DNA from: UBA868 sp016776875
GTDB taxonomy: Bacteria; Pseudomonadota; Gammaproteobacteria; Arenicellales; UBA868
Reading direction: 5' to 3'
DNA length: 64,000 bases
NCBI GenBank assembly: GCA_051201585.1
Contig: CP179198.1
Coordinates: forward strand, 1-64,000
Shown here: in pieces, positions 52,392-61,825 of the stretch
Numbering within the stretch: position 1 is the first letter of the stretch
Layout of the letters: each line of letters starts with the position of its first letter
The notes under the pieces: generated by a model
The model's input: the letters and a program-made list of their open reading frames with translations, nothing else
The model's database searches: none
What the model was told of the DNA's origin: nothing
Program-made: the position numbers and the translations under genes

Positions 52392-52669
52392 TCTGATTGT
52401 GGGTTCGGTCGATGATGGTTTCGTTGGGATAAACCTGCAGAGTTGTTGTCCTATTTCCTGAGCACCATCGGATCCGGTAAATAACTCGAATCCGACTCAC
52501 TTTTTGGAAAGGCTGAATACGGGGCAGCGCCCCTAACCTTTGATCAATCTCATGCGCTACGCAAAACGCGTTTTGATCAGATGTTGGCGCCGATATCCTG
52601 TTTGAGTTTTAAATATGCTTGCATTCTGAGGCAAAATAATGACTTCCTTTTAAATCGTATGGCGATTTT
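52392..52669. other. Intergenic region with palindromes after purE
   Basis: No gene (278 bases). Seen: CGGGGC/GCCCC hairpin near 52520-52535, the 14-bp perfect palindrome CAAAACGCGTTTTG at 52562-52575, and TGATCAA/TTGATCA arms that enclose it. There is no T tract, so these are not clear terminators. The palindrome may be an operator. Confidence 0.4.
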
Positions 52670-53179
52670 ATGCTTGACTTAAATTTAGATTACGTTCTGC
52701 ACCCGTTAACTTACGTTACTTTTTTTTTCGCGATCCCCATTTATCTTACGCTCGTCGTTTCACGGTACGCGACTTTAGCAAAGCTGATTAGAGACACCCG
52801 AACCGATGTCGAGAATGGTCGGATCCAGTTCAGGGATTCATCTGATTATCAATTTCACATCAGACACTATCTGTCCAGGCTCTCCTTATTGCGGATGGTT
52901 CTGTTTTTATCTCTTTTATCCGGCTTGTCTTTGTGTTTAGCATTTTTCTTAGTCGCTATTAATCTTGGGGACCCATCGGGTTGGTGTTTTATTGCGACAC
53001 TTATTTTTATGTCGCTAGCTATGGTGGTGTTGATTTTTGAGCTGTCGGTTTCATTTCAGGCGCTCACTTCACACATCGATTTTCTGAAAACTTTGTCAGC
53101 AATGTTTGACAAGAATGGACGGGAAAAGTCGGCTAGGGCCAACAACGCAGACCCTGCGCCTAGCAATTCCAATTGTTAA
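52670..53179 (+). CDS. DUF2721-like small membrane protein
   Basis: A 169-residue protein with membrane segments at about 13-33, 75-97 and 103-128, and basic or acidic cytoplasmic linkers (LAKLIRDTRTDVENG and a charged C-terminus). The order of a short N-terminal helix, an RL-rich linker and a helical pair (RLSLLRMVLFLSLLSGLS) resembles DUF2721 proteins. No function is known. The C-terminal 25 residues are low-complexity. Confidence 0.55.
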   Translation: MLDLNLDYVLHPLTYVTFFFAIPIYLTLVVSRYATLAKLIRDTRTDVENGRIQFRDSSDYQFHIRHYLSRLSLLRMVLFLSLLSGLSLCLAFFLVAINLGDPSGWCFIATLIFMSLAMVVLIFELSVSFQALTSHIDFLKTLSAMFDKNGREKSARANNADPAPSNSNC

Positions 53180-53314
53180 CCATCAGTTGATGGTGTTTTA
53201 AGGGATGAGTGCGAGTCAGTTTAAATTTCTGTAATAACCTTACCTGAATAAAAAGTGAGTCCAAACTGAGCCTGATTCGAAAGTGAGATTGCAGCAATTT
53301 ATGGAGAGATAGAG

Positions 53315-55729
53315 ATGAAATCGCATGTACAGGTTTGTGTGATTGGCGGTGGAGTTGTCGGGTGCTCGGTGCTTTATCACCTCACAAAATTGGGATGGTC
53401 TGACGTGGTGCTGCTGGAGCGATCCGAGCTCACCTCGGGTTCGACCTGGCACGCTGCCGGCGGGTTTCATACCCTGAATGGTGATACCAACATGGCAGCG
53501 CTTCAGGGTTACACCATAAAGTTATATCGGGAGTTGGAGGCATTAACTGGTATGTCTTGTGGACTCCATCATGTTGGGGGCGTTACGTTAGCGGATACGC
53601 CCGAACGAATGGATATGCTCAAAGCCGAGCGTGCGAAACATCGATATATGGGTCTCGAAACCGAAGTGTTATCGCCCAAAGAGATTCAAGATATTGCGCC
53701 GGTGACCAATGTCGAAGGCGTATTGGGCGGCCTATACGATCCTCTTGATGGGCATCTTGATCCGGCAGGCACGACGCATGCCTATGCCAAAGGCGCTCGA
53801 ATGAACGGCGCCGAGATTGAATTGCATACCCTCGTGACTGCAACAAATCAGCGTGATGATGGGAGTTGGGAAATTGTTACTGATAAAGGCGTGATTATTG
53901 CAGAGCATCTCGTCAACGCAGGGGGTCTTTGGGCGCGAGAGGTTGGCGCAATGGCGGGAGTTTATCTTCCGCTTCATCCGATGGAGCATCAATACGTTGT
54001 GACAGATGAAATCGCCGAGATCTACGATAGGGACACAGAGCATCCCCATGTGATGGATCCCGGCGGGGAGAGTTATCTTCGACAAGAAGGGCGTGGACTC
54101 TGTATTGGATTTTATGAGCAAGCCTGCAAACCCTGGGCAGTTGATGGTACCCCATGGGATTTCGGTCACGAATTGCTGCCAGATAATCTCGACAAGATTA
54201 GCGATTCCATCGAGTTTGCCTATAAGCGATTTCCGGTGCTTGAAAAAGCGGGGGTGAAGACGGTGATTCATGGACCGTTCACCTTTGCGCCCGACGGTAA
54301 TCCACTTGTTGGCCCGGTGCCGGGATTACGCAATTACTGGTCTGCCTGTGGTGTGATGGCCGGCTTTAGTCAGGGTGGTGGTGTGGGTCTTACGTTAGCG
54401 CAATGGATGATTGACGGCGAGCCGGAGCGGGATGTGTTTGCGCTCGATGTCGCGCGGTTTGGATCCTGGACGACACCCGGATATACGCTACCCAAAGTGA
54501 TTGAGAATTATCAAAAACGTTTTTCGGTCAGTTATCCCAACGAGGAGTTGCCTGCTGCGCGACCGTTCAGGACAACGCCGGCATACGATATCCAAAAAGA
54601 AATGGGAGCAGTTTTTGGTCAGCAGTTTGGCCTTGAAGTGGCTAATTATTTCGCAAGCGGTGAAGAGCCGCGATACGAAACGCCGTCATTTCGTCGGTCT
54701 AACGCGTTCGAAGCGACCCGGCGTGAGGTTAAAGCCGTACGGGAGGCTGTTGGTATCAATGAGGTTCAAAACTTTGGCAAGTTTTCGGTTAGGGGTAACG
54801 GCGCACGACCATGGCTCGATCGCATCATGGCCGGGCGAATACCCGCGCCAGGGCGTATCAGCTTGACGCCTATGCTTTCCCCGAAAGGCCGGTTGATTGG
54901 AGATCTCACGGTCTCCTGTATTGCAGCGGATGAATTTCAGCTGACCGCATCATATGGCTACCAAGCCGTTCACGAACGATGGCTCCGGGAAAATCTTGAC
55001 GACGGTATCAGTCTTGAGAATATCTCTGATCAACGCACCGGTTTTCAGATTGCAGGCCCACGTGCTCGTGATGTGCTGAGCGCGGTTACCCGAGATGACG
55101 TGTCTGGTGAGCGCTTCAAGTTCATGGACGTAAAGCGCATGACGGTTGGCATGTGTGATTGCATCGTTCAACGGGTCAGCTATACCGGAGATTTGGGTTA
55201 CGAGATCTATTCGGATGCGATGAGTCAGCGCGCGTTGTGGCAGACGCTTTGGACTGAAGGCCAAAAATATGGCATGCAGCCTTTTGGAATGCGAGCGATG
55301 ATGAGTCTTCGGCTCGATAAGTTCTTTGGCAGTTGGTTAAGCGAGTTCTCTCCCGATTACACGCCAGGCGAGACGGGTATGGATCGTTTTATCGCGTTTA
55401 ACAAAGATGCGGATTTTATTGGCCGGGGTGCGGTTGAAGCAGAACGGCAAGCGGGGCCGAGTCGAGGCCTTGTTGTTTTTGAGGTTGATGCATTGGACGC
55501 CGATGTTGTGGGGTACGAACCCGTTTGGATTAACGATGAAGTTAAAGGTTTTTGCACGTCAGGCGGGTATTCTCATCACGCCGAGAAATCAATTGCGCTT
55601 GCGCTTGTTGATGCTACTTGTTTGGTGGACGACCTGCAGGCGGAGATCGAGATTTTGGGACACATGCGCCCAGCGAAGCGTATTACGCGAATGTTGTTTG
55701 ATTCGGATGCGCATCGCATGCGGGGCTAG
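53315..55729 (+). CDS. Dimethylglycine/sarcosine dehydrogenase-like flavoprotein with GcvT domain
   Basis: An 804-residue two-domain oxidative demethylase. Residues 1-400 form the FAD amine oxidase domain (VCVIGGGVVGCSVLYHL; SGSTWHAAGG, where the His attaches FAD in related enzymes; HQYVVTDE). Residues 430-800 form an aminomethyltransferase (GcvT-type) domain (AVHERWLRENLDDG, GPRARDVLSAVTRDD, YTGDLGYEIYSDA, MRAMMSLRLDKFFGSW) that binds folate. Such proteins remove methyl groups from dimethylglycine, sarcosine or related betaine breakdown products and hand formaldehyde to tetrahydrofolate. GAGAGA precedes the ATG. Exact substrate not shown. Confidence 0.88.
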   Translation: MKSHVQVCVIGGGVVGCSVLYHLTKLGWSDVVLLERSELTSGSTWHAAGGFHTLNGDTNMAALQGYTIKLYRELEALTGMSCGLHHVGGVTLADTPERMDMLKAERAKHRYMGLETEVLSPKEIQDIAPVTNVEGVLGGLYDPLDGHLDPAGTTHAYAKGARMNGAEIELHTLVTATNQRDDGSWEIVTDKGVIIAEHLVNAGGLWAREVGAMAGVYLPLHPMEHQYVVTDEIAEIYDRDTEHPHVMDPGGESYLRQEGRGLCIGFYEQACKPWAVDGTPWDFGHELLPDNLDKISDSIEFAYKRFPVLEKAGVKTVIHGPFTFAPDGNPLVGPVPGLRNYWSACGVMAGFSQGGGVGLTLAQWMIDGEPERDVFALDVARFGSWTTPGYTLPKVIENYQKRFSVSYPNEELPAARPFRTTPAYDIQKEMGAVFGQQFGLEVANYFASGEEPRYETPSFRRSNAFEATRREVKAVREAVGINEVQNFGKFSVRGNGARPWLDRIMAGRIPAPGRISLTPMLSPKGRLIGDLTVSCIAADEFQLTASYGYQAVHERWLRENLDDGISLENISDQRTGFQIAGPRARDVLSAVTRDDVSGERFKFMDVKRMTVGMCDCIVQRVSYTGDLGYEIYSDAMSQRALWQTLWTEGQKYGMQPFGMRAMMSLRLDKFFGSWLSEFSPDYTPGETGMDRFIAFNKDADFIGRGAVEAERQAGPSRGLVVFEVDALDADVVGYEPVWINDEVKGFCTSGGYSHHAEKSIALALVDATCLVDDLQAEIEILGHMRPAKRITRMLFDSDAHRMRG

Positions 55730-55743
55730 TAAAAAAAATGGAT

Positions 55744-56568
55744 CTAGATAATACGGAGCCCTTCCCGTTGCCGCCGCTCGTTGACTATTTTTTTGACGTA
55801 TTGGGAACCATGAGCCGGATTAATCTGTTTGGATTCTCTTTGCGTGATAACGGTGCCGTATCCATATTGCTTTAAAAACGGATCAAATAGATCTCCATAG
55901 TATTTAAGGTCTTCTTCGGTAAACCAGTCTTGCCAGAATCCAGATGATCGACTTCGGATAACGCGTTCGAATTGTTTGGGGATCTTCTTATTTTTACCGA
56001 TACGAACGTTCAGAAATGTTTCAAGTATTTCGAAGCGTTCTTCAACAAAATCCTCGTATTTGAAAACGCACGCGATTCCCTTTGCGATGCTGCTCTCCAG
56101 GACGGCCCATTTCTTGTGGTCCTCCCAGAAAAAACCTGAGTCGAGGCTGGGGGGCGGTAATGCGAGCCGGGACTCAAGCATTTTCAAAGAAACCGATTCA
56201 GGATTAGCTTCTTTTTCTTCTAGCATCTGAATCTGATCCAAAACGAACTGATCGTCCTGGTATCGGTGGTCAAAGTGGCGATAGAGAATGTAACTGACCA
56301 GCCGGTCGCGAGGGTCTCTTACGAGCCAGATCACTTTGTCAAAATCGTTTAATGCTTCAATCCTAAAATCAGGACCAATAATTTGTTTATCAATAATGTT
56401 CGCTGCGTCTTTGCTGGGCTTTTGCCGTCCAAGATACTTGTTGTAACGGGTCTGAAGAAAGTCTCCTTCAAAAAATCGAAGGTATTGTCTGGGATAAGTA
56501 TTGACTAATCTTGACCAAAGCCCAGTGGTGCCTGACTTGGCTAAGCCAATAACCGCTATTCTGGTCAT
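55744..56568 (-). CDS. Sulfotransferase family protein
   Basis: A 274-residue PAPS-dependent sulfotransferase-like protein. Seen: the 5'-phosphosulfate loop IGLAKSGTTGLW at residues 7-18 and the 3'-phosphate motif WLVRDPRDRLVSYIL near 80. The acceptor could be a lipid, sugar or small molecule. It converges on the flavoprotein gene with 14 bases between. It has high Lys/Glu content and no signal peptide, so it is cytoplasmic. Confidence 0.8.
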   Translation of the reverse strand: MTRIAVIGLAKSGTTGLWSRLVNTYPRQYLRFFEGDFLQTRYNKYLGRQKPSKDAANIIDKQIIGPDFRIEALNDFDKVIWLVRDPRDRLVSYILYRHFDHRYQDDQFVLDQIQMLEEKEANPESVSLKMLESRLALPPPSLDSGFFWEDHKKWAVLESSIAKGIACVFKYEDFVEERFEILETFLNVRIGKNKKIPKQFERVIRSRSSGFWQDWFTEEDLKYYGDLFDPFLKQYGYGTVITQRESKQINPAHGSQYVKKIVNERRQREGLRII

Positions 56569-56647
56569 GGCAAGTTGCGCTTTTGGAGAACGGCATTTCT
56601 GTGACCGTTGCCATTGGCCAAATCATTCAGTTCGGTCATTGCTGCAA

Positions 56648-57937
56648 TCATCTGAATTGATCAAAGATGTGTCCGGACACAATGCGACTGTAGACGCCGA
56701 CGGGATAAAAAGAATGAAGCGGAACGGTGCGTGGTGCATCGATTGCGATCGCGGTTGGTTCATTATTTAATGCCCGCGCTAATTGTTTACCCATCATCGT
56801 TGCCATCGGCACTCCCCGGCCGTTGTAGCCGAGTCCTGCGTAAACATTATCAGAGAGTTTGAGCAGCATGGGACGCTGATGCGGGGTGACCCCAACATAG
56901 CCCGCCCAGTCATATTCCCATTGCGTGCCGGAAATCTGGGGAAACAGACGGAGCGCTTTTGCTCTTAGATGTGCCGTCTTGAGCCCGCCGATTTTGCCGG
57001 AGAGGGTGCCGCGCCACCCGAAAACAAGCCGGTTTTTGTCATCGACCCGGTAGTAGGCAGGGACGCCGGCATATTCTGCGGCAACTTGTCGTCCGGGCAA
57101 TATGGTTGAGGCGATATGATCCGGAAGCGGATAGGTTGCTGAAAGCATGCTCGCCACCGGGATAATGGTGCGCGCCAGTCCTGGCCACAATCCATCAGTA
57201 TATCCATTGGTCGCGAGTACTAATCGCTTGCACCTGATATCTCCCGCGTCGGTTATGACCCGCCAGCCCGTTGTGGTTTGCGAAATGTTTTTTGCGCAAG
57301 TATCGCCAAAAATGCTAACGCCGTGTTCGCTACAAGCACGTGCGAGGCCCCGACTGTATGCGAGCGGCTGCAGACTTCCGCCGCGATCATCACACATGCT
57401 GAGATCATATCGAGAGGTTCCAATGACCTCCGATGTTTTCTCCCGGTCAAGCAAATGGACTGACTTGCCTTCTCCCGCCCAAAATTGTGACCATTGCGTT
57501 AGATAGCGAATAGCCTTGCTTCCTTTGCCCGCTATGATCGATCCATTTCTTTTAGCCTGGCAATCAATTTGATGCTCGTCGATCAGCTTAAAAACCAGGT
57601 CAGCAGCGTCTTCCAGTGTTTGGATAAAGCTGTTGAATTGATCGCCAGGATACATTCCTCTCAGGGTTTGAAGCTCGCTTTTCCACTGGGGGTGCACCTG
57701 ACCGCCATTGCGACCCGAGCAACCCCATCCGGGCTGCGCCTGATCAATAATGACCACGTCATCAGTATTTTCAATCGCATGGAGTGCCGTTGATAAACCG
57801 GTGTAACCGGCTCCCACAATCAAAAGGTCTGTTTCGATAGAGTCCTCAAGTCGATCAAAGCTCAAGCCTGCATCAGCCGTTTTCTGCCATAAGCTGTTCG
57901 GCCAGTCCGGCGTTGGTTTTGATCGTATATGAGTCAT
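56648..57937 (-). CDS. FAD-dependent amine oxidoreductase (DAO family, PuuB-like)
   Basis: A 429-residue D-amino-acid-oxidase-family flavoprotein. Seen: the dinucleotide-binding IVGAGYTGLSTALH, then GWGCSGRNGGQVHPQW (the SGRNGG segment typical of gamma-glutamylputrescine oxidase PuuB), ATNGYTDGLWP, and the C-terminal YAGLGYNGRGVPMATMMGKQLARAL read in parts. It oxidises a secondary or primary amine; putrescine-type, glycine or sarcosine substrates are all possible. It neighbours the dimethylglycine-type enzyme on the opposite strand. Confidence 0.87.
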   Translation of the reverse strand: MTHIRSKPTPDWPNSLWQKTADAGLSFDRLEDSIETDLLIVGAGYTGLSTALHAIENTDDVVIIDQAQPGWGCSGRNGGQVHPQWKSELQTLRGMYPGDQFNSFIQTLEDAADLVFKLIDEHQIDCQAKRNGSIIAGKGSKAIRYLTQWSQFWAGEGKSVHLLDREKTSEVIGTSRYDLSMCDDRGGSLQPLAYSRGLARACSEHGVSIFGDTCAKNISQTTTGWRVITDAGDIRCKRLVLATNGYTDGLWPGLARTIIPVASMLSATYPLPDHIASTILPGRQVAAEYAGVPAYYRVDDKNRLVFGWRGTLSGKIGGLKTAHLRAKALRLFPQISGTQWEYDWAGYVGVTPHQRPMLLKLSDNVYAGLGYNGRGVPMATMMGKQLARALNNEPTAIAIDAPRTVPLHSFYPVGVYSRIVSGHIFDQFR

Positions 57938-58121
57938 TGTGGATTTGAAAAAGGAATTTGAAAGATTGTAATCAAGATAAGATCTAAACGGGCGCTGTTA
58001 CGTATCGAATTAATAAATTGGCTTGAAAAAAGTCTAGCTAAATTTTTCTTGCCGTGGTTACGCATCAGGTTTTTTGATATCGTTTCAACGCGTATTCACA
58101 TTTACCAGAATCAGGTTGCTT

Positions 58122-58709
58122 ATGAGTTTCCCGAAAAGAGCTGATTTTCGTTCGGACAAAGAATTTGTTGATACTTTGTTAGCTGAGATTGATCGATTGG
58201 GCGCGGATTGGCGTTATGACGAGGAAGTGACCCAGCTTGAACACGCAATTCAAAGTGCCTGGCTTGCGCGTCAGAATGGCGATTCGAGCGTTGAGATTAC
58301 CGCTGCGCTTTTGCACGATATCGGCCATTTTTTGATGGCACATGCAGCGCAAGATGAGCGTCACAAAGATCGTGATCTCAAGCATGAAGAAGTTGGCGCC
58401 AACTGGCTAAATCAATATTTTTTGCCGGAAGTCGCCGAGTCTGTCCGCTTGCATGTTCCGGCAAAGCGTTATTTGTGTAAAACCAGATCGGGATATTGGG
58501 ATGATCTTTCCCAAGGCTCTAAAATCTCGCTCGAAAAGCAAGGTGGCCCTATGACACGGGACGAGGCGAATGCTTTTGAGGCATTGCCGTCACATAACTC
58601 GGCTGTGAAATTAAGACTCTATGACGACGAGGCCAAAGTCATCGATCGGGTCACGCCATCTATTAGTGATTTTGCAAAAGATGTGATTGATAGTCTGAAC
58701 GCCCGCTAA
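58122..58709 (+). CDS. HD-domain protein, PhnZ/TmpB-like oxygenase
   Basis: A 195-residue HD protein. Seen: YDEEVTQLEHAIQSAWLA (Tyr32 and Glu35 before His41), LLHDIGHFL (His65, Asp66, His69), HVPAKRYLC and a Gly-Gly pair in LEKQGGPM. This set matches PhnZ and TmpB, mixed-valent diiron oxygenases that split 1-hydroxyphosphonates. The Tyr-x-x-Glu pair is used by PhnZ for induced fit. TmpB releases glycine betaine from a trimethylated phosphonate. The partner 2-oxoglutarate hydroxylase (PhnY/TmpA) is not in the window. Start ATG 58122 is preferred to an upstream TTG at 58074. Confidence 0.75.
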   Translation: MSFPKRADFRSDKEFVDTLLAEIDRLGADWRYDEEVTQLEHAIQSAWLARQNGDSSVEITAALLHDIGHFLMAHAAQDERHKDRDLKHEEVGANWLNQYFLPEVAESVRLHVPAKRYLCKTRSGYWDDLSQGSKISLEKQGGPMTRDEANAFEALPSHNSAVKLRLYDDEAKVIDRVTPSISDFAKDVIDSLNAR

Positions 58710-58825
58710 TTTCAGAATCTCCCGCCATGTCGCCTAAGGATAAATACCGTTACGAGGTTTGTGAAAGATTAAAGATTATTAAGTAATTGAGATCGAGAAG
58801 TAGGGAGAGATCCCGACTTACACTA

Positions 58826-60346
58826 ATGACCCGACGAAGCAGAAGCCCTCGAACCCGATCGCAGCAAGTGACGCATCAAGTCTGCTCGCAGATTGATCGA
58901 CGATTGCCTTTTTTTGATCTTCTGGATGATGACGCAATTTCTCGTCTCGAGGCCCAGGTCGACTGGATTATCCAGGATATTGGCATCGCGTTTCGAGATG
59001 ATCCCGAGGCGCTCGCGCTGTGGCGTGAGCAGACAGGCGTCCGGATTGACGGTGATATTGTGCGAGCACCGGCTGACTGGATTCGAGAGATTTGCAGTAA
59101 CGCACCCAGTCAATTTACCCAGCTTGCTCGAAACCCTGAACGCTCGGTAACCATTGGTAACCGCCATCAGGTTTTTGCTCCAATCTACGGGGCGCCGTTT
59201 GTGCGAGATCTGGAGAAAGGTCGTCGATACGGGGATCTTGAATCTTTTCAGGATCTTGTCCGGCTCACCTATCTGTCGCCCGCTTTGCACCATGGCGGTT
59301 TTGTGACTTGCGAGCCTTGTGACGTGCCTGTCAGCAAGCGTCACCTCGATATGTTGTTCACCCACATGACACTCTCCGACAAACCGCATCTAGGCGCTAT
59401 TACTGAAATGAGTCGCGCTCAGGACAGCGTCGACATGTCTGAAATCATTTTTGGCCAGGACACGATGGAAAATAATTGCGTCATCATGGGCAACGTCAAT
59501 ACTAACTCCCCCCTGCTGGTTGATAAGGTCGTCACCCAGGCGGTACGCGTTTATTGTGGTCGAGGTCAGGGGATTGTTGTTGTTCCCTTCATTCTTTCTG
59601 GCGCGATGGGGCCGGTATCGACCGCCGCCAGTGTTGCGCAAGCAGTGGCAGAGGCGATGATGGTTTGCGCCTACTCCCAGCTCGTCAGGAGTGGCGCACC
59701 TTTTGTTCTCGGGAATTTTCTTTCGTCTATGTCCCTAAAATCGGGCGCCCCGACATTTGGCATGCCGGAACCCGTGATTTCGAACTACGCGATTGGTCAG
59801 TTAGCCCGGCGCCTGGGATTGCCACTTCGTTGTGGGGGATCACTGACCGCCGCCAAGATTGAGGATGCGCAAGCCGCTTATGAGTCTGCAGACTCAATGC
59901 ACTCGACGATGCTTGCCGGTGCTCATTTTGTTTTGCATGCCGCCGGTTGGCTCGAGGGTGGGCTTTGTACCGGTTTTGAGAAACTGATTATGGATGCAGA
60001 CCGTTTAGGCGCATACCAGAAGGTGCTTGATCAGGGACTCGAGGTGTCTGATGAGGCATTTGCTCGGGATGCCTATGAAGAAGTGGGTCCGGGCGGCCAT
60101 TTTCTGGGCTCGGCTCACACCATGCGTAACTATCAGAACGCCTTTTATGAGCCACGCCTGAGCGACAGCGAAAATGTCGAGAGTTGGGAGGAAGGCGGGG
60201 CCCTTGATATGCGAGCCCGCGCGCACCAACGCTGGAAAAAAATGTTAAAAGAATATGAAGCGCCTCCAATTGATTTGGCGCTTAAAGCAGAACTGGAGGC
60301 GTTTGTAACCCGTCGTAAATCGGAACTGCCCGATGCGTGGTATTAG
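58826..60346 (+). CDS. MttB family (trimethylamine/glycine betaine-type) methyltransferase, non-pyrrolysine
   Basis: A 506-residue member of the MttB superfamily, continuous with no internal amber codon. The archaeal pyrrolysine is therefore absent. Seen: FDLLDDDAISRLEAQVDWIIQDIGI in parts, YGAPFVRDLEKGRRYG, GAITEMSRAQD, PFILSGAMGPVSTAASVAQAVAE in parts, and HSTMLAGAHFVLHAAGWLEGG. Non-Pyl members demethylate glycine betaine, proline betaine, carnitine or related quaternary amines and feed corrinoid proteins. No corrinoid protein or reactivator is adjacent. Start: ATG 58826; the 13 residues before it are Arg/Ser-rich. Confidence 0.88.
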   Translation: MTRRSRSPRTRSQQVTHQVCSQIDRRLPFFDLLDDDAISRLEAQVDWIIQDIGIAFRDDPEALALWREQTGVRIDGDIVRAPADWIREICSNAPSQFTQLARNPERSVTIGNRHQVFAPIYGAPFVRDLEKGRRYGDLESFQDLVRLTYLSPALHHGGFVTCEPCDVPVSKRHLDMLFTHMTLSDKPHLGAITEMSRAQDSVDMSEIIFGQDTMENNCVIMGNVNTNSPLLVDKVVTQAVRVYCGRGQGIVVVPFILSGAMGPVSTAASVAQAVAEAMMVCAYSQLVRSGAPFVLGNFLSSMSLKSGAPTFGMPEPVISNYAIGQLARRLGLPLRCGGSLTAAKIEDAQAAYESADSMHSTMLAGAHFVLHAAGWLEGGLCTGFEKLIMDADRLGAYQKVLDQGLEVSDEAFARDAYEEVGPGGHFLGSAHTMRNYQNAFYEPRLSDSENVESWEEGGALDMRARAHQRWKKMLKEYEAPPIDLALKAELEAFVTRRKSELPDAWY

Positions 60347-60401
60347 TTTTGAAACTCAGGCGACAATAGAATTGTGATCGATGAAACCTGCGGGAGAAAA
60401 G

Positions 60402-60764
60402 ATGCAAGAGTCAATTAATCTCAAGTCAAAATTTGAGTTGTTCTCGGATCACTGGGCGCCAAAAGTGATCGCACAGATGAACGACTATCAATTCAAGTTG
60501 GTTCGGCTGCAAGGCGAATTTGTCTGGCATGAGCATACTGAGACCGACGAAACTTTTTTGGTGATTGAAGGATCGATGACTATCGAGTTCACCGATCGCA
60601 CGGTAGACTTGAAAGAAGGAGACATGGTCGTAGTTAAACGCGGTGAAGCGCATCGACCTTTTGCGGAGCACGAATGCAAGGTGATGGTCATTGAACCGGC
60701 GGGTGTCATTAATACCGGATCCGAGCGCGGGCCACTCACCGCAGAAAATGATGTTTGGATTTAG
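60402..60764 (+). CDS. Cupin domain protein
   Basis: A 120-residue single-domain cupin. Metal-binding motif 1 is WHEHTETDETFLVIEG (His, His, Glu) and motif 2 is VVKRGEAHRPFAEH. Function unknown; similar proteins are dioxygenases, isomerases or sensors. ATG 60402 is preferred because GGGAG lies nine bases upstream. It follows the mttB-like gene by 55 bases, on the same strand. Confidence 0.85.
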   Translation: MQESINLKSKFELFSDHWAPKVIAQMNDYQFKLVRLQGEFVWHEHTETDETFLVIEGSMTIEFTDRTVDLKEGDMVVVKRGEAHRPFAEHECKVMVIEPAGVINTGSERGPLTAENDVWI

Positions 60765-60823
60765 AATGTTGTGGCTTGCACGGATGCACTAATTAACCAG
60801 CGCAAAATATTGTCAGCAGTCTA

Positions 60824-61492
60824 ATGAAACTTACTTTTATTTATTTCGATTTTCCTTTTTGGCGGGCTGAGGTCGGGCGCATCGCGTTGTTTATGGGCGG
60901 AATAGACTTTGAAAATCGATTAGTAGATGGTGACGAATTCAATCGAGTCCAGCAAACCGGCCATTTAGATGACGGCACCTCGATTCCGTTTCATCAATTA
61001 CCGTGTTTGATTATCGACGGCGTTCCGATTGCGCAAACCGCCGGCATTGCCCGGTTTTGTGGCAAGTTGTCTGGCATGTACCCGAAAGACGATGATCTTT
61101 TGGCTGGACGAATTGATCAGTTTCTGGATTTCGCGACGGATATCACTGAATTGATATTCTTAACTGGGCAGGGCGATGACGACCTGATTAAAAAAGCGAA
61201 ACGGGAGACTTTGGCGAGTGATGATCTGCCCCGAAAGCTACAGATGCTGGAAAAATGTATCGGCGCTGAAAGTGGGTGGGTCGTTGGACCGCAATTGGGG
61301 CTCGCTGATCTCGCGATCTGGCGCATGATGGGTTGGTTGTCATCAGGAATTGTTGACGGCATTCCCGCTACCCTTCTTAGCGCATTTCCAAAGATTGCCG
61401 CAGTCTGCCGGGCGGTTGATGCGCATCCCCAGATTCAGGATTGGGTTGCAAAAACCTATCCTGATAATTATATCCGCGGGCATTACGGTTAA
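60824..61492 (+). CDS. Glutathione S-transferase-like protein
   Basis: A 222-residue two-domain GST-like protein. The N-terminal thioredoxin fold has FIYFDFPFWRAEVGRIAL (a Tyr/Arg type start), LPCLIIDGVPIAQTAGIARF in parts (the cis-Pro and Gln-Thr of the glutathione site), and the C-terminal half is all alpha with GPQLGLADLAIWRMM. Closest in style to sigma-class GSTs. It may detoxify a product of the island, such as acrylate or formaldehyde, by inference only. It ends three to twelve bases before the rhodanese start. Confidence 0.85.
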   Translation: MKLTFIYFDFPFWRAEVGRIALFMGGIDFENRLVDGDEFNRVQQTGHLDDGTSIPFHQLPCLIIDGVPIAQTAGIARFCGKLSGMYPKDDDLLAGRIDQFLDFATDITELIFLTGQGDDDLIKKAKRETLASDDLPRKLQMLEKCIGAESGWVVGPQLGLADLAIWRMMGWLSSGIVDGIPATLLSAFPKIAAVCRAVDAHPQIQDWVAKTYPDNYIRGHYG

Positions 61493-61504
61493 GGTTTGAG
61501 CATC

Positions 61505-61825
61505 ATGAAAAATTACGGCGAGCTATCACCCTCTGAGGCGCAAGCACTGATCGATTCTGAAAGTGCATGCGTAATTGATATTCGGGATAACGGATCTTTT
61601 TCTGACGCGCACGTTACCGGGGCAATTCAGCGAGATCAGACATCAGTGGGCCCGTTCCTGGAGGCGACAGAAAAAGAATCCCCCTTGGTAATCTATTGTT
61701 ACCACGGGATCTCAAGTCATTCAGCGGCTTCTTTTTTTGTCGATCAGGGCTTTTCGAGCGTGCATCATATCGTGGGTGGATTTGAAGCCTGGCAAAAAGC
61801 CGGAATGCCCACAGAAAAAGCCTGA
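61505..61825 (+). CDS. Rhodanese-like sulfurtransferase (GlpE-like)
   Basis: A single-domain rhodanese of 106 residues. Active-site loop IYCYHGISSHSAA (catalytic Cys), preceded by VIDIRDNGSFSDAHVTGAI and followed by VGGFEAWQKAGMP. GlpE moves sulfane sulfur from thiosulfate to acceptors such as cyanide or thioredoxin. ATG 61505 is used; a TTG at 61496 is in frame. It is coupled to the GST-like gene. Confidence 0.9.
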   Translation: MKNYGELSPSEAQALIDSESACVIDIRDNGSFSDAHVTGAIQRDQTSVGPFLEATEKESPLVIYCYHGISSHSAASFFVDQGFSSVHHIVGGFEAWQKAGMPTEKA

